From positions 1 through 63,438 of the forward strand of contig JAFTYI010000026.1 of assembly GCA_017464815.1 (NCBI GenBank): 63,438 nucleotides of DNA. The letters are read 5' to 3'. Numbering within the stretch: position 1 is the first letter of the stretch; the number at the start of each line of letters is the position of its first letter. This document shows, in pieces, positions 51,093 through 58,791 of this stretch. The position numbers and the translations under genes were made by a program. This DNA is from Bacteroidaceae bacterium (GTDB lineage Bacteria > Bacteroidota > Bacteroidia > Bacteroidales > Bacteroidaceae). The notes beneath the pieces were generated by a model. That model ran no database searches. It was not told the DNA's origin and was given only the letters and a program-made list of their open reading frames with translations.

Positions 51093-53081
51093 TTATTGTT
51101 TCACATAAATCAATTCCAATTTGGTGTAGTTGCGTTCTCCATCGGCATGTTCCATCAGGCCGAGGGGGGCGGTCAGGGGTTTTCCGTCGCGCTCGGGGTC
51201 GTAGGTCACGCCGGTCACGGGGGAGGGGATGGTAGCCGCTTCGCGCAGGTATTCGTCGCAATAGTTCAGACTGCCAAACTCGGGCCACTCGTGGATGAGC
51301 AGGTCCATGCCCACCACATCACAAGCCAAGGGGTCTTGCGAGGCGATGATGCTGCAACACCACTCGTTGTTGAACGGTGCTTTCTTCCATTTGGGGGCAG
51401 GTGCTCCGTTCACGTGGCGGCTGCCATAGGTGCCGTCGATGAGGAAGAGCAGACATTTCTGTCCCAAATCCTTATGCCCGATCCAGTCCACCATCGTCTT
51501 GTAGCTGGGTTTGCCGCGACGTTTGTCGGGACTGATGCCGTTGTGGGCATTCTTGCGCCACAGCAGGTTGATGTCGGTGGCACCGTACCAGTTCTTGGCC
51601 GTCAGGGTCACACCCGGTCCGTTGTGGGTCTTCAGGAGGGCACTGTTTATCAGGTAGTCGGCATCCACGATGCACTTGGCCAGGCCGCGTGCCATCTTGC
51701 CATTATCCACCGAGTACTTGATCTGCTCGGGATAGTATTCACACTTGATGCGGCCGTCGCCTCCAAGGTTGTCGATGAAAACCACGTTGGGAAACTCGCG
51801 ATGAATCTTGTTGTAGATGCTGTCGGTGATGGCGCGGCTCGGTTCGCACACGATGATGTCCTCTTCGGCCACCTTGGCATCGTTCACCAGGCTGCGCACC
51901 AAGGCCAGTGTGACAAACGGCGACGAGTTCAGCTCAATGGTGTCGCGGTGGGTGATGGCGTTGTTCATGTTGAGCTTGATGGCAATCTTCTCACCCCTCT
52001 TGTACCCCTTGTTGCCTTTGCCATGTGTCTTGTTGAAGTGCTTGAACAGGGCTTTCCAAGCCTTACCTTCCTTCTTCTCTCCAGCCAGTTTGGTGATGGC
52101 AGTGCGAATCATTTCGTCAGCCTTCTGTTGGTCATTCCAGCGGTCCTCTACCCACAGGCCGGTCTCGCCATCCCATGTGGCCACACCGGGGCTGTGTACC
52201 CATGCCACCCGACCGGGGTGGATGCCTTTGCCCTCGCCAAGCGGTTCGTTGGGCTGTACGAAAAGTTTCGGACGGCGTTCCGGAGCACTGAGGTTGCTCA
52301 CCTCTTTTTCAGTCAGCGCCTTGTCATACATGCGCACACTGTTGATGTGTGTGCCCTTCAGGTACGAGTCGCCCTTGAAAGGGGCACGCCCCATCCAGTT
52401 GTAGGTGGGAGCACCGGCAGGGAAGGTGGTACTCATGGCGAACATGCTGTCATTCTTAGCCACCAGCTTGCCGTTGAGATAGAGGCGACCGACCATTTCG
52501 TCCTGTGTATAGACCACGTGCTGCCACTCTCCTTTTTCCGAGGGCTTTCCGATGTCCATCAGGGTCTCGTTCTTCCATCCGCCCACGGAGTTCTCGGCAC
52601 GCTGTACATTCAGCTTGTAGGCATGATAGCGTCCTTCGGTCTGGGTGTTGAGTTCCATGGTGGAGAAGGCCCACAGGAAATAGCCTTGTCCCTTGAGCGA
52701 AGCTTCGCTATCCACCTTGTAACGCACGGCGATGGTGAACTGGCGGAGCTGTTGCAAGCGCTTGCCAATGGCTTCACCCATGTCAATGTAGCCGTTTTCA
52801 TTGCCTAAGTACACTGCATTCTTCTCCAGTGTGGCGCTTCCCTTCAGGGTTCCGTCGAAATGCGAAGCACTCTTGTCGCGCACCACCGTTCCTTGGTCTC
52901 CCTTGAAGTCGTAGTGCAGAATCAGGTTCTCTTGAGCCATTGCCCCCAATGAGAAGAGGGTCATTAGTGAAATAGCAAGAAGACCTACCCCCTTGCCCCT
53001 CCCTGTATGGAGGGGAGCAGATAGTCTGTGTGCTACATTATTAAATCGCTTTTGCCATTTTTTGTTTAATATGCTATTCAT
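51093..53081 (-). CDS. LamG-like and DUF362 domain fusion, exported
   Basis: Protein of 662 residues. The hydrophobic signal (LLAISLMTLFSLGAMAQ, about 34-50) follows an unusual 33-residue front. The N-terminal LamG/concanavalin-like jellyroll (about 51-265) starts NLILHYDFKGDQG. The C-terminal DUF362 domain (about 290-640) has IAIKLNMNNA and ALLKTHNGPGVTLTAKNWYG, but lacks the iron-sulfur cysteine clusters of many DUF362 proteins. Function is unknown, perhaps glycan-related. The SAPLHTGRGKG part of the leader is encoded by a GC-rich dispersed repeat, so the original start may have been lost or replaced. Confidence 0.75.
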   Translation of the reverse strand: MNSILNKKWQKRFNNVAHRLSAPLHTGRGKGVGLLAISLMTLFSLGAMAQENLILHYDFKGDQGTVVRDKSASHFDGTLKGSATLEKNAVYLGNENGYIDMGEAIGKRLQQLRQFTIAVRYKVDSEASLKGQGYFLWAFSTMELNTQTEGRYHAYKLNVQRAENSVGGWKNETLMDIGKPSEKGEWQHVVYTQDEMVGRLYLNGKLVAKNDSMFAMSTTFPAGAPTYNWMGRAPFKGDSYLKGTHINSVRMYDKALTEKEVSNLSAPERRPKLFVQPNEPLGEGKGIHPGRVAWVHSPGVATWDGETGLWVEDRWNDQQKADEMIRTAITKLAGEKKEGKAWKALFKHFNKTHGKGNKGYKRGEKIAIKLNMNNAITHRDTIELNSSPFVTLALVRSLVNDAKVAEEDIIVCEPSRAITDSIYNKIHREFPNVVFIDNLGGDGRIKCEYYPEQIKYSVDNGKMARGLAKCIVDADYLINSALLKTHNGPGVTLTAKNWYGATDINLLWRKNAHNGISPDKRRGKPSYKTMVDWIGHKDLGQKCLLFLIDGTYGSRHVNGAPAPKWKKAPFNNEWCCSIIASQDPLACDVVGMDLLIHEWPEFGSLNYCDEYLREAATIPSPVTGVTYDPERDGKPLTAPLGLMEHADGERNYTKLELIYVKQ
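52983..53017. repeat. GC-rich dispersed hairpin repeat at the start of the DUF362 gene
   Basis: On the minus strand it reads CTCCCCTCCATACAGGGAGG and continues with GGCAAGGGGGTAGG. It encodes residues SAPLHTGRGKG just before the signal sequence. The nearest relative in the window is the copy at 53116. Confidence 0.75.
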
Positions 53082-53115
53082 GTCAATAAATATTTGATAG
53101 TTTATATTCTATTCA

Positions 53116-53148
53116 CTCCCCTCCATACAGGGAGGGGCAGGGGGAGGG
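53116..53148. repeat. GC-rich dispersed hairpin repeat between DUF362 and GH2 genes
   Basis: CTCCCCTCCATACAGGGAGG is followed by GGCAGGGGGAGGG. It ends 7 bp from the GH2 stop codon. It is in the opposite orientation to the copy at 52983, so the two form an inverted pair. Confidence 0.8.
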
Positions 53149-53154
53149 TCCTTT

Positions 53155-55965
53155 CTATTCCTTTGTAAAGTCAAACACCAGCCGGATGTGGAAACCCTCG
53201 TCGCCCGCCTTGATGCGGATGTTGTCGGGCTGGCTTTGGGGACCGAGCTGTTCCAATGGTTTGTAGCTTTGAATGGGTGGGATAGAGAGCAGGAAGGAGA
53301 TGTCACCATCGGGGAAACGCACCATGCTGCGCTCCTGCTTGCGGGGCTGTATGTCCAACAACCCACCCATCTCGCCGGGAGTCTGGTCAACGGGTTCTTC
53401 GGGAGTGAACAGACGGAGGTAAAGCCCCTCGTTCAGTGTGCTGACACGCCAAGAAGTGCCATCCTTCTCCTGCATCTTCATCTGGCGGAAGTCGCTGCGA
53501 TACCCCTTGAACTCGGGATAGATGGGAGGCTGAGGACTGTTGTAGTTGCCCGTCACCGTGTTGTTGTAGGCCAGCGACCACAGACCGAACTGTTGGCCCT
53601 TCAACCGGTTGCGCCACACGCGGTAAGGACCACGCCCCACCCAATGCACACTGTCCACCCGATGTTCGGGATAAGTGAAGGTGAGCCCCACCGTCCACTT
53701 GCTCTCCTCGGTAAGGAAGTCGCGCAGGCCATGTCCGCGTTCGTCGTTCAGCACCACGGCATCCATGTGCAACAGTCCGTCGGGCGTCTGACGCCACTGG
53801 ATGCTATCGATGCCACCTTTGTACCAGAAGGTGTTCACCACCGTTCCGTCATCCTCCGTATATTGTTTGTGCTTGGTCACTTCAGCCTTCATCCCCACGG
53901 GGAAGGGACCAACAAGACTGCCGATGGAGAAAGTTCCGTCCGGGTTGAATGTTGCAACAGCCATCGGATTTTTCGTTCTTCGTTCTTCACTCTTCACTCC
54001 CTCTTCCGCCCGTTGGATAGGTGCAGTCCAGTTGCACACCTCCTCACCTTTATTATTATAGGCGACCAGTTCCAGTACCTCTCCCTTGTGGAAGTCATCG
54101 GGCAGGTCGAAGCGGGCATAGCCGCTCTCGCCGGGAGCAAGGGCGGGCAATGTCACGCTACCTTCCGTTGAGGCCTCACCCAGAAGGTCCGTTATGCGGA
54201 ACCTCATGCTGCACTCCGCAAGGTTGGTGAAGAGGTGGCGGTTCGACACAAGCACACGTCCGTTGAACGAGGGGGTGATGTGCAGGCGGTCGATGTAGAT
54301 GGGGCTCCACACCTCGCGGATGGTGTAGAAACTGGCCTCGGGCTGGCGGTAGGGGTCCATGCAACCGTCGGGGCCGTGTCCGCCATCGCTGTCGAGGATG
54401 CAATCTTTTATATCAAATCCTTTCTGACCGAAAACCTTTCCGCTGGATTTTCCCGTAGGCAGGTCGGTGCGGCGCACGGCTTCATCCACGTAGGCCCAGA
54501 TGAATCCTCCGGCAAACAGGGGCGAGCGGGTCCAGTGGCTCCACATGTCCTCCAGGGCAGCACCCTGTCCTTTGTCGTACTTGCCGTGCAGGAACTCGGT
54601 GGGCATGAATATCTTCTGTCCGTTGTGCAGGCGGTAGGTGCCCGTCTGATAGGCGGGATAGTGGTGGGTGTCGATGTCGCCGAAGTCGCTCCACGGATGC
54701 ACCACATGGCGTTTCTGGATATCCAGTTTCCCGAAGAGAGTGTCTACCGTGCGGTTCCATCCCCCCTCGTTGCCGTTGCTCCAGATGAACACACAGGGGT
54801 AGTTCACGTCGCGGCGCACCATCTCGTGCACCATGCGCACGGCGGTGGTGTCGTCATAGCGGGTCTGCCATCCGGCCAGTTCGTCAAAATAGAGCAGTCC
54901 GATGGAGTCACACACCTCCAGGAAATGGCGGTCGCTGGGGTAGTGGCAGCGCACGGCGTTCATGTTCATCTGCTTCAGCAACCGGGCATCCTGCAGGCTC
55001 ATGGCAGGGCTGAGCGCACGTCCCGTCTCGGGGTGGAAACAGTGGCGGTTTGTTCCCTTCACCACCAGCTTCGTCCCGTTCAGGTAGATGCCATCGTGGG
55101 GACGCACCTCTATCGTGCGGAAACCTATCTTCTGCGTCACGCTGTGTCCCCCCTCACCCAAGGTGAAAGTGGCAGTGTAAAGGTTCGGATGCTCGGGGTC
55201 CCATGTGCGGGGATTGGGATAAACCCAACATCCCTTTTCTCTGTTATAAGGTACAGCTTCCCCATTGATGGAGAGGTTCACTTCAGGGGTGCCTTCTCCA
55301 CTCCTCCACTTCTTTGAAGAGGACACCTCCACCTCAGTATATATCTCTCCATTGGCTCGTGCATCGATGCTCACATGACTGATATGGTTCTTGGGTAATA
55401 CCTCCATATATACGGGGCGGTAGATGCCGCCGAAGAGCCACCAGTCGGCACGTCGTTCGGCGGAGTTCACACTCTTGTTGGCCGACTCCTTGCTGACCAT
55501 CACCTCCAGTGTCTGTCTCTTCCCCGGTTTGATGAAGGGGGTGACGTCGTAGGAAAACTCCGTGAATCCGCCTTGGTGCACAGGGCCTACCTGCCGGCCG
55601 TCTATCCATACGCGGGTGTCGGTCATCGCCCCTTCGAACACCAGTTTGTACACCTCCCCCTCGGGCATCTTGAAGGTGGTGCGGTAGCGTCCCACCTCGG
55701 TGCTCGGTTCCAACCCCTTGGTCTTGTAGAAGCGGCCGTAGGTGTATTCGCCAAAGCCCTGCAGCTCCCAGCAGCTGGGCACCTCTATCTTGCTCCATTT
55801 TCCGCTCCGTTGTCCGGCAGAGCAATGGAAGTCCCACGTGCGGGTGTGTTCGGCATCTGTGCCACTCAAGTAAATTCGTCGGGTGCGGACATTCCCGTCC
55901 TGTGCGGTCACGCCCAAGGCGCATAACATGGTCAGTAAGGTAATCAAGTAGTTTTTCATCGGCAT
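53155..55965 (-). CDS. Exported glycoside hydrolase family 2 (beta-galactosidase-like)
   Basis: Protein of 936 residues with a signal peptide (about 1-22). The GH2 sugar-binding domain starts near residue 45 (VPSCWELQGFGEYTYG), followed by the immunoglobulin-like domain and the TIM barrel. The acid/base Glu lies in WSNGNEGGWNR and the nucleophile Glu is probably in MPTEFLHGKYDKG. A C-terminal beta-galactosidase small-chain domain contains VHWVGRGPYRVWRNR. It would cleave terminal beta-galactosides, such as pectic galactan side chains. At about residues 655-668 a repeat-derived stretch (GVKSEERRTKNP) is inserted in frame. Confidence 0.88.
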   Translation of the reverse strand: MPMKNYLITLLTMLCALGVTAQDGNVRTRRIYLSGTDAEHTRTWDFHCSAGQRSGKWSKIEVPSCWELQGFGEYTYGRFYKTKGLEPSTEVGRYRTTFKMPEGEVYKLVFEGAMTDTRVWIDGRQVGPVHQGGFTEFSYDVTPFIKPGKRQTLEVMVSKESANKSVNSAERRADWWLFGGIYRPVYMEVLPKNHISHVSIDARANGEIYTEVEVSSSKKWRSGEGTPEVNLSINGEAVPYNREKGCWVYPNPRTWDPEHPNLYTATFTLGEGGHSVTQKIGFRTIEVRPHDGIYLNGTKLVVKGTNRHCFHPETGRALSPAMSLQDARLLKQMNMNAVRCHYPSDRHFLEVCDSIGLLYFDELAGWQTRYDDTTAVRMVHEMVRRDVNYPCVFIWSNGNEGGWNRTVDTLFGKLDIQKRHVVHPWSDFGDIDTHHYPAYQTGTYRLHNGQKIFMPTEFLHGKYDKGQGAALEDMWSHWTRSPLFAGGFIWAYVDEAVRRTDLPTGKSSGKVFGQKGFDIKDCILDSDGGHGPDGCMDPYRQPEASFYTIREVWSPIYIDRLHITPSFNGRVLVSNRHLFTNLAECSMRFRITDLLGEASTEGSVTLPALAPGESGYARFDLPDDFHKGEVLELVAYNNKGEEVCNWTAPIQRAEEGVKSEERRTKNPMAVATFNPDGTFSIGSLVGPFPVGMKAEVTKHKQYTEDDGTVVNTFWYKGGIDSIQWRQTPDGLLHMDAVVLNDERGHGLRDFLTEESKWTVGLTFTYPEHRVDSVHWVGRGPYRVWRNRLKGQQFGLWSLAYNNTVTGNYNSPQPPIYPEFKGYRSDFRQMKMQEKDGTSWRVSTLNEGLYLRLFTPEEPVDQTPGEMGGLLDIQPRKQERSMVRFPDGDISFLLSIPPIQSYKPLEQLGPQSQPDNIRIKAGDEGFHIRLVFDFTKE
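53967..54003. repeat. A/G-rich simple repeat inside the GH2 gene
   Basis: On the coding strand GTGAAGAGTGAAGAACGAAG and neighbouring bases form a purine-only stretch of GAAGA-type units. It encodes GVKSEERRTKN between two domains and appears to be an in-frame insertion of an intergenic-type repeat. Confidence 0.55.
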
Positions 55966-56127
55966 GAATGTCTTATGTTTTATTTAAGTGATTGCAAAAG
56001 TATGCAATTTTATCAAATTAACCAAATTCTGGTCATGGAATCAGCCTGTATGGGCAGCTGACGCCCCAACCTTATTAAAAAAACTATAATCTTCGTCGGG
56101 AAATTAGGGAGTGAACAAAGAAAATGC

Positions 56128-56135
56128 TATCTTCG
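56128..56135 (+). promoter_or_regulatory. -7 element of the DUF3467 gene
   Basis: TATCTTCG matches TAnnTTTG except for one base, 46 bp before the start codon. Confidence 0.45.
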
Positions 56136-56181
56136 CGGCTCATAACAGTTTATTAACCCAATTAAAAGATTAAAAAGGATT

Positions 56182-56511
56182 ATGGAAAAGAATACTCCCA
56201 ATCAGAACGGACAGTTGCAAATCGAGTTGAAGGAAGAGGTGGCACAGGGCACCTATGCCAACCTGGCCATCATCAGCCACTCCACCTCAGAGTTTATCCT
56301 CGACTTTGTGCGTGTGATGCCCGGTCTTCCCAAGGCCAATGTGCAGTCGCGCATCGTGCTCACTCCCGAACATGCCAAACGCCTCCTCTTTGCCCTTCAG
56401 GACAATGTGAAGAAGTACGAGGCCAACTGGGGCACCATCCGTATGCCCGAGCAGGTGCAGAACAACAAGACCTACGTCCCCAACCTCTCGGACTTCAAGG
56501 GTGAGGCGTGA
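56182..56511 (+). CDS. DUF3467 family protein
   Basis: Protein of 109 residues. The core GTYANLAIISHSTSEFILDFVRVMPG, with RIVLTPEHAKRLLFALQDNVKKYE, is the DUF3467 signature, a small single-domain protein widespread in Bacteroidota. It has no signal peptide and is probably cytoplasmic. Function is unknown. It stands alone, followed by a 1.1-kb repeat-rich region with no gene. Confidence 0.88.
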   Translation: MEKNTPNQNGQLQIELKEEVAQGTYANLAIISHSTSEFILDFVRVMPGLPKANVQSRIVLTPEHAKRLLFALQDNVKKYEANWGTIRMPEQVQNNKTYVPNLSDFKGEA

Positions 56512-56532
56512 TAAGTCGTGGAGAGCTGTCGT

Positions 56533-56576
56533 TAATGGCTCACTGAACGCGCGCTAATGGCCCACTGAACACGCGG
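56533..56576. repeat. 22-bp direct repeat, core TAATGGCYCACTGAAC (2 copies)
   Basis: TAATGGCTCACTGAACGCGC at 56533 and TAATGGCCCACTGAACACGC at 56555 are 22 bp apart. The layout resembles the other phased arrays in the window. Confidence 0.7.
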
Positions 56577-56935
56577 GACGCGCGGATGTTCACGGATTCT
56601 TTTATGGTTTTTGGGCGGTCTCTTTTCATCCTGAGCGAAGTCGAAGGAACTGTGAACGTCAGCGAAACAATTATCCGTGTCCATCTGTGTGCTCCGCGTG
56701 TTCCATAATCAACAAATAGACTTTGCGCCTCGTGAAGCCTGTGAATGGTCGTAAATGGGTTTGCCTCGCACTACTGCTTGCGGATAATATTTCCCGCTGA
56801 TTTTCTTGTAAACAGGTTTGTAAAAAGCCATAGTTCTAAAAATTAAAAATTAAAGAATTAAAAATTAAAATTTAAGAGAGTGCCACATGGTCACTTGTAG
56901 CTTGTAGCTCGCAACTCGTCACTCCTTTTGGACTT

Positions 56936-56989
56936 CCATAGTCCACGCCTGCAGGCCCATAGTCAAGCGATGGATTTCCATAGTCCATG
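56936..56989. repeat. 21-bp array, core CCATAGTC (3 copies)
   Basis: CCATAGTC begins at 56936, 56957 and 56978, exactly 21 bp apart. The core and period match the array at 10736, 46 kb away. Confidence 0.8.
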
Positions 56990-57170
56990 TCCTCCGTATC
57001 GGAAAGACAATGCAAAGGTACGACACGTGGGAGGGCATTTTGCACAACACCGCACAAGGTCATCCGACGCTGCACGACCTTGCGCAATTTTGCACAAGTC
57101 GGTCTCGAAAATCCTTGGCGTCAGCAGAAACATCACTACCTTTGTAAACAGAAACAGATACATAATCAGT

Positions 57171-57201
57171 ACCCTCTCCTTCGGGGAGGGTTAGGGAGGG
57201 G
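57171..57201. repeat. GC-rich dispersed hairpin repeat
   Basis: CCCTCTCC and GGGGAGGG pair around TTC, followed by TTAGGGAGGGG. A variant of the family represented at 53116. Confidence 0.7.
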
Positions 57202-57462
57202 TGTTCTCTTCTTCTCTCCTTTTTTCTTCTCTTTTCTTTTCTACGTGCGCGTGTGCGAGGGAATTAAGGCTATCTTCTTTACTATCAGTAGTTTCCTGCT
57301 TTTCTTCGGCATTTGAATCTGTGCACAAAGTGGGCACTTCCGTGCCACATTCGTGCACGTTTCTGTCGTTTTCGGGGACGAAAGTGCCACTTCGCTGCAC
57401 ACTTTTATGTTTAAACCAGTTCATAATCTTATTTATAAATTACAATTTCTTTCTTTTATTAT

Positions 57463-57493
57463 CCCCTCTCTTTTGGGGAGGGTTAGGGAGAGG
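57463..57493. repeat. GC-rich dispersed hairpin repeat
   Basis: CCCCTCTC and GGGGAGGG with TTTT between them, followed by TTAGGGAGAGG. It is closest to the copy at 57171. Confidence 0.7.
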
Positions 57494-57616
57494 AGGCTCC
57501 ACCTGCAAAGGTCGGAATACTTTCAAAAATGGTGTTCCCAAAATCCCGCACTTTGGGGAACATTGTTAAAAAGATTAACTTATATAACAGAATATTAACT
57601 AAAAACAGGTAGAAAA

Positions 57617-57757
57617 ATGAAAGAAACGGTTTTTCAAAGTCCCCAATTGGGGCTAGTCATCAGTGAAATTATCGAACGCGAACACTTGGTCTGCTATCTG
57701 CATGAAGAGGCACACATGGGGCACACCACCATTGCCAAATTAAAAAGGGGGAACTGA
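57617..57757 (+). CDS. Small unknown protein A of a duplicated mini-operon
   Basis: A 46-residue frame, MKETVFQSPQLGLVISEI and so on, ends KLKRGN and TGA. The next ATG is 2 bp after the stop, so the two frames look co-translated. The family is not recognised. The protein is small, helical and slightly charged, with a TTIAKLKRG tail that could be DNA-binding-like (inference only). Imperfect inverted arms TGTTCCC/GGGAACA lie about 55-85 bp upstream. Confidence 0.5.
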   Translation: MKETVFQSPQLGLVISEIIEREHLVCYLHEEAHMGHTTIAKLKRGN

Positions 57758-57759
57758 CG

Positions 57760-57939
57760 ATGCACACAATGGTGCGTTTCCTGGCCGCATTACGTCAGCG
57801 TACCGACCAGGAAACGTTGGAAGAGTTTGTCATTCACGCTCTGCGCAGTCTGCTTGACAAGGGGGATGGCGAACTGAGGAGGATGCAAGAGGGGTGCCCC
57901 CTCCAACTCGAGGAAGGAGTGTCACAATTACTTTTTTAG
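57760..57939 (+). CDS. Small unknown protein B of a duplicated mini-operon
   Basis: A 59-residue frame starting MHTMVRFLAALRQRTDQETL ends QLLF. It is predicted to be helical and contains a repeated leucine pattern. About 100 bp around its start is almost identical to 58206-58330, where a second copy occurs. The nucleotide conservation over the coding region, with divergence on both sides, supports it being a real gene. Function is unknown. Confidence 0.55.
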   Translation: MHTMVRFLAALRQRTDQETLEEFVIHALRSLLDKGDGELRRMQEGCPLQLEEGVSQLLF

Positions 57940-58044
57940 ATGACGCGGATTTATCTTGATTATTCTATCCGTTCATCCTCGTTCGCAAGCGAAGGGGCGC
58001 AGGATAGCGAGGAGGGAATGAAGGGGAAATCGATGTATCGTGAA

Positions 58045-58109
58045 TCGGAATTTACTGCAAATTTGCAGTAAATTCCGAATGTACTAAAAAACATTCATCT
58101 TTTTTAGTA
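58045..58109. promoter_or_regulatory. Pair of large palindromes, likely control region of the second mini-operon copy
   Basis: A perfect 34-bp palindrome (58045-58078, centre GCAAATTTGC) is followed by a 10-bp perfect inverted repeat TACTAAAAAA/TTTTTTAGTA (58082-58109). Centres are 34 bp apart, close to the 32-33 bp spacing of the AAA and MNT operators. Both share AGTAAATT at the right edge. No clear -7 element is visible. Confidence 0.6.
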
Positions 58110-58142
58110 AATTGGGAGGATATTTTGTTTTTTCGTCACAAG

Positions 58143-58316
58143 ATGGCGGCATTCCTGCGCAACGAGGTGGGGGTGTGCCAATCTGTAGTAGAGAAGATTA
58201 AAAAAGGGGGAACAGACGATGCACACAATGGTGCGTTTCCTGGCCGCATTACGTCAGCGTACCGACCAGGAAACGTTGGAAGAGTTTGTCATTCACGCGC
58301 TGCGCTGTCTGCTTGA
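58143..58316 (+). pseudogene. Second copy of protein A, diverged and frameshifted
   Basis: The frame MAAFLRNEVGVCQSVVEKIK resembles the tail of protein A only weakly, but it sits in the same place before copy B. A run of six A and five G (58200-58210, five A in copy 1) throws the frame past the B start. The run could be a slip site that joins A and B in one frame, or simply a disabling mutation. Confidence 0.4.
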
Positions 58317-58470
58317 GGGGGAGGACAGCGAACTTCGGAAGATGTTGGAAGGGAAGTCGTTATTGGCTGCTTCTCTCATTCCATTTATTAAAGATGAGGT
58401 TCCACAATTTATTTCGTCCAGTGATGATGTGGACTGTAGTTTTGCTGTTACCGTTGAAAAGGGTATTTAA
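58219..58470 (+). CDS. Second copy of protein B with a replaced C-terminus
   Basis: An 83-residue frame. Residues 1-45 match protein B closely (MHTMVRFLAALRQRTDQETL onward). After about 58354 the similarity ends, exactly where the convergent HlyD-like gene's stop lies (58360). The remaining 38 codons are antisense to that gene. The copy thus appears to have been cut at the junction with the peptide operon. Function is unknown. Confidence 0.5.
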   Translation: MHTMVRFLAALRQRTDQETLEEFVIHALRCLLEGEDSELRKMLEGKSLLAASLIPFIKDEVPQFISSSDDVDCSFAVTVEKGI

Positions 58471-58791
58471 GGATAAGGTGTCTGTTGTTGTTGGGGTGAG
58501 GGAATAAACTTGGTTTATTGTCTCTGCTTCCATGTTGATAATGCGGAAGTGGAATACGTCACCCTCATAGGTGTGTACCCGCAGTGTATCACCCACTGAG
58601 TAAGATTTGTATGCGGAGTGAGGAATGTATGCCCTGCATACTCCTGTTTCCTCCTTATGCACATCGATTGCAACCTTGTTGTTGATATGGATGACGTGCA
58701 GCATATAGATGATGGCCACTAACATGATCATCAGTACGGCTGATATGCCGTAGTGCAATAGAAAACGATAGATTTGTTTCTTCATACTCAT
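58360..58791 (-). CDS. Short HlyD-like membrane protein of the peptide export operon
   Basis: Protein of 143 residues with one N-terminal membrane segment (about 13-35, YGISAVLMIMLVAIIYML). A beta-rich domain follows, with AYIPHSAYKSYSVGDTLRVHTYE and the ending VHIITGRNKLWNLIFNKW, which resembles the C-terminal end of HlyD-type adaptor proteins. Normal adaptors are about 400 residues, and the coiled-coil hairpin that reaches the outer membrane is absent here. It overlaps the exporter gene by 4 bp (ATGA). Confidence 0.7.
   Translation of the reverse strand: MSMKKQIYRFLLHYGISAVLMIMLVAIIYMLHVIHINNKVAIDVHKEETGVCRAYIPHSAYKSYSVGDTLRVHTYEGDVFHFRIINMEAETINQVYSLTPTTTDTLSLNTLFNGNSKTTVHIITGRNKLWNLIFNKWNERSSQ

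Larger units (their letters stand above)
56512..57616. other. 1.1-kb repeat-rich stretch without a convincing gene
   Basis: It holds a two-copy 22-bp repeat (56533), a TCATCCTGAGCGAAGTCGAA-type sequence at 56628, the GTGAAGCCTGTGAATGGT repeat shared with 33930, A/T-rich AATTAAAAATT units (56838-56875), the CATAGTC 21-bp array (56936), GTGCAC-rich inverted segments (57310-57410) and two GC-rich hairpin repeats (57171, 57463). A pair of inverted arms (57533-57562) lies upstream of the small genes at 57617. Confidence 0.75.

Noticed and set aside
51009-52808. Long plus-strand frame opposite the DUF362 gene
   Set aside because: Almost 600 codons are open, but the protein is rich in His, Val and Gly with no motif, and it mirrors a well-supported gene on the other strand. 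Similar frames at 6169-7419 and 54235-55317 are shadows as well.
57191-57424. 77-residue minus-strand frame starting MNWFKHKSV
   Set aside because: The start resembles phage replication proteins, but the C-terminus is encoded by a low-complexity GAAAAG tract and the GC-rich repeat, and no promoter or conserved domain is visible.
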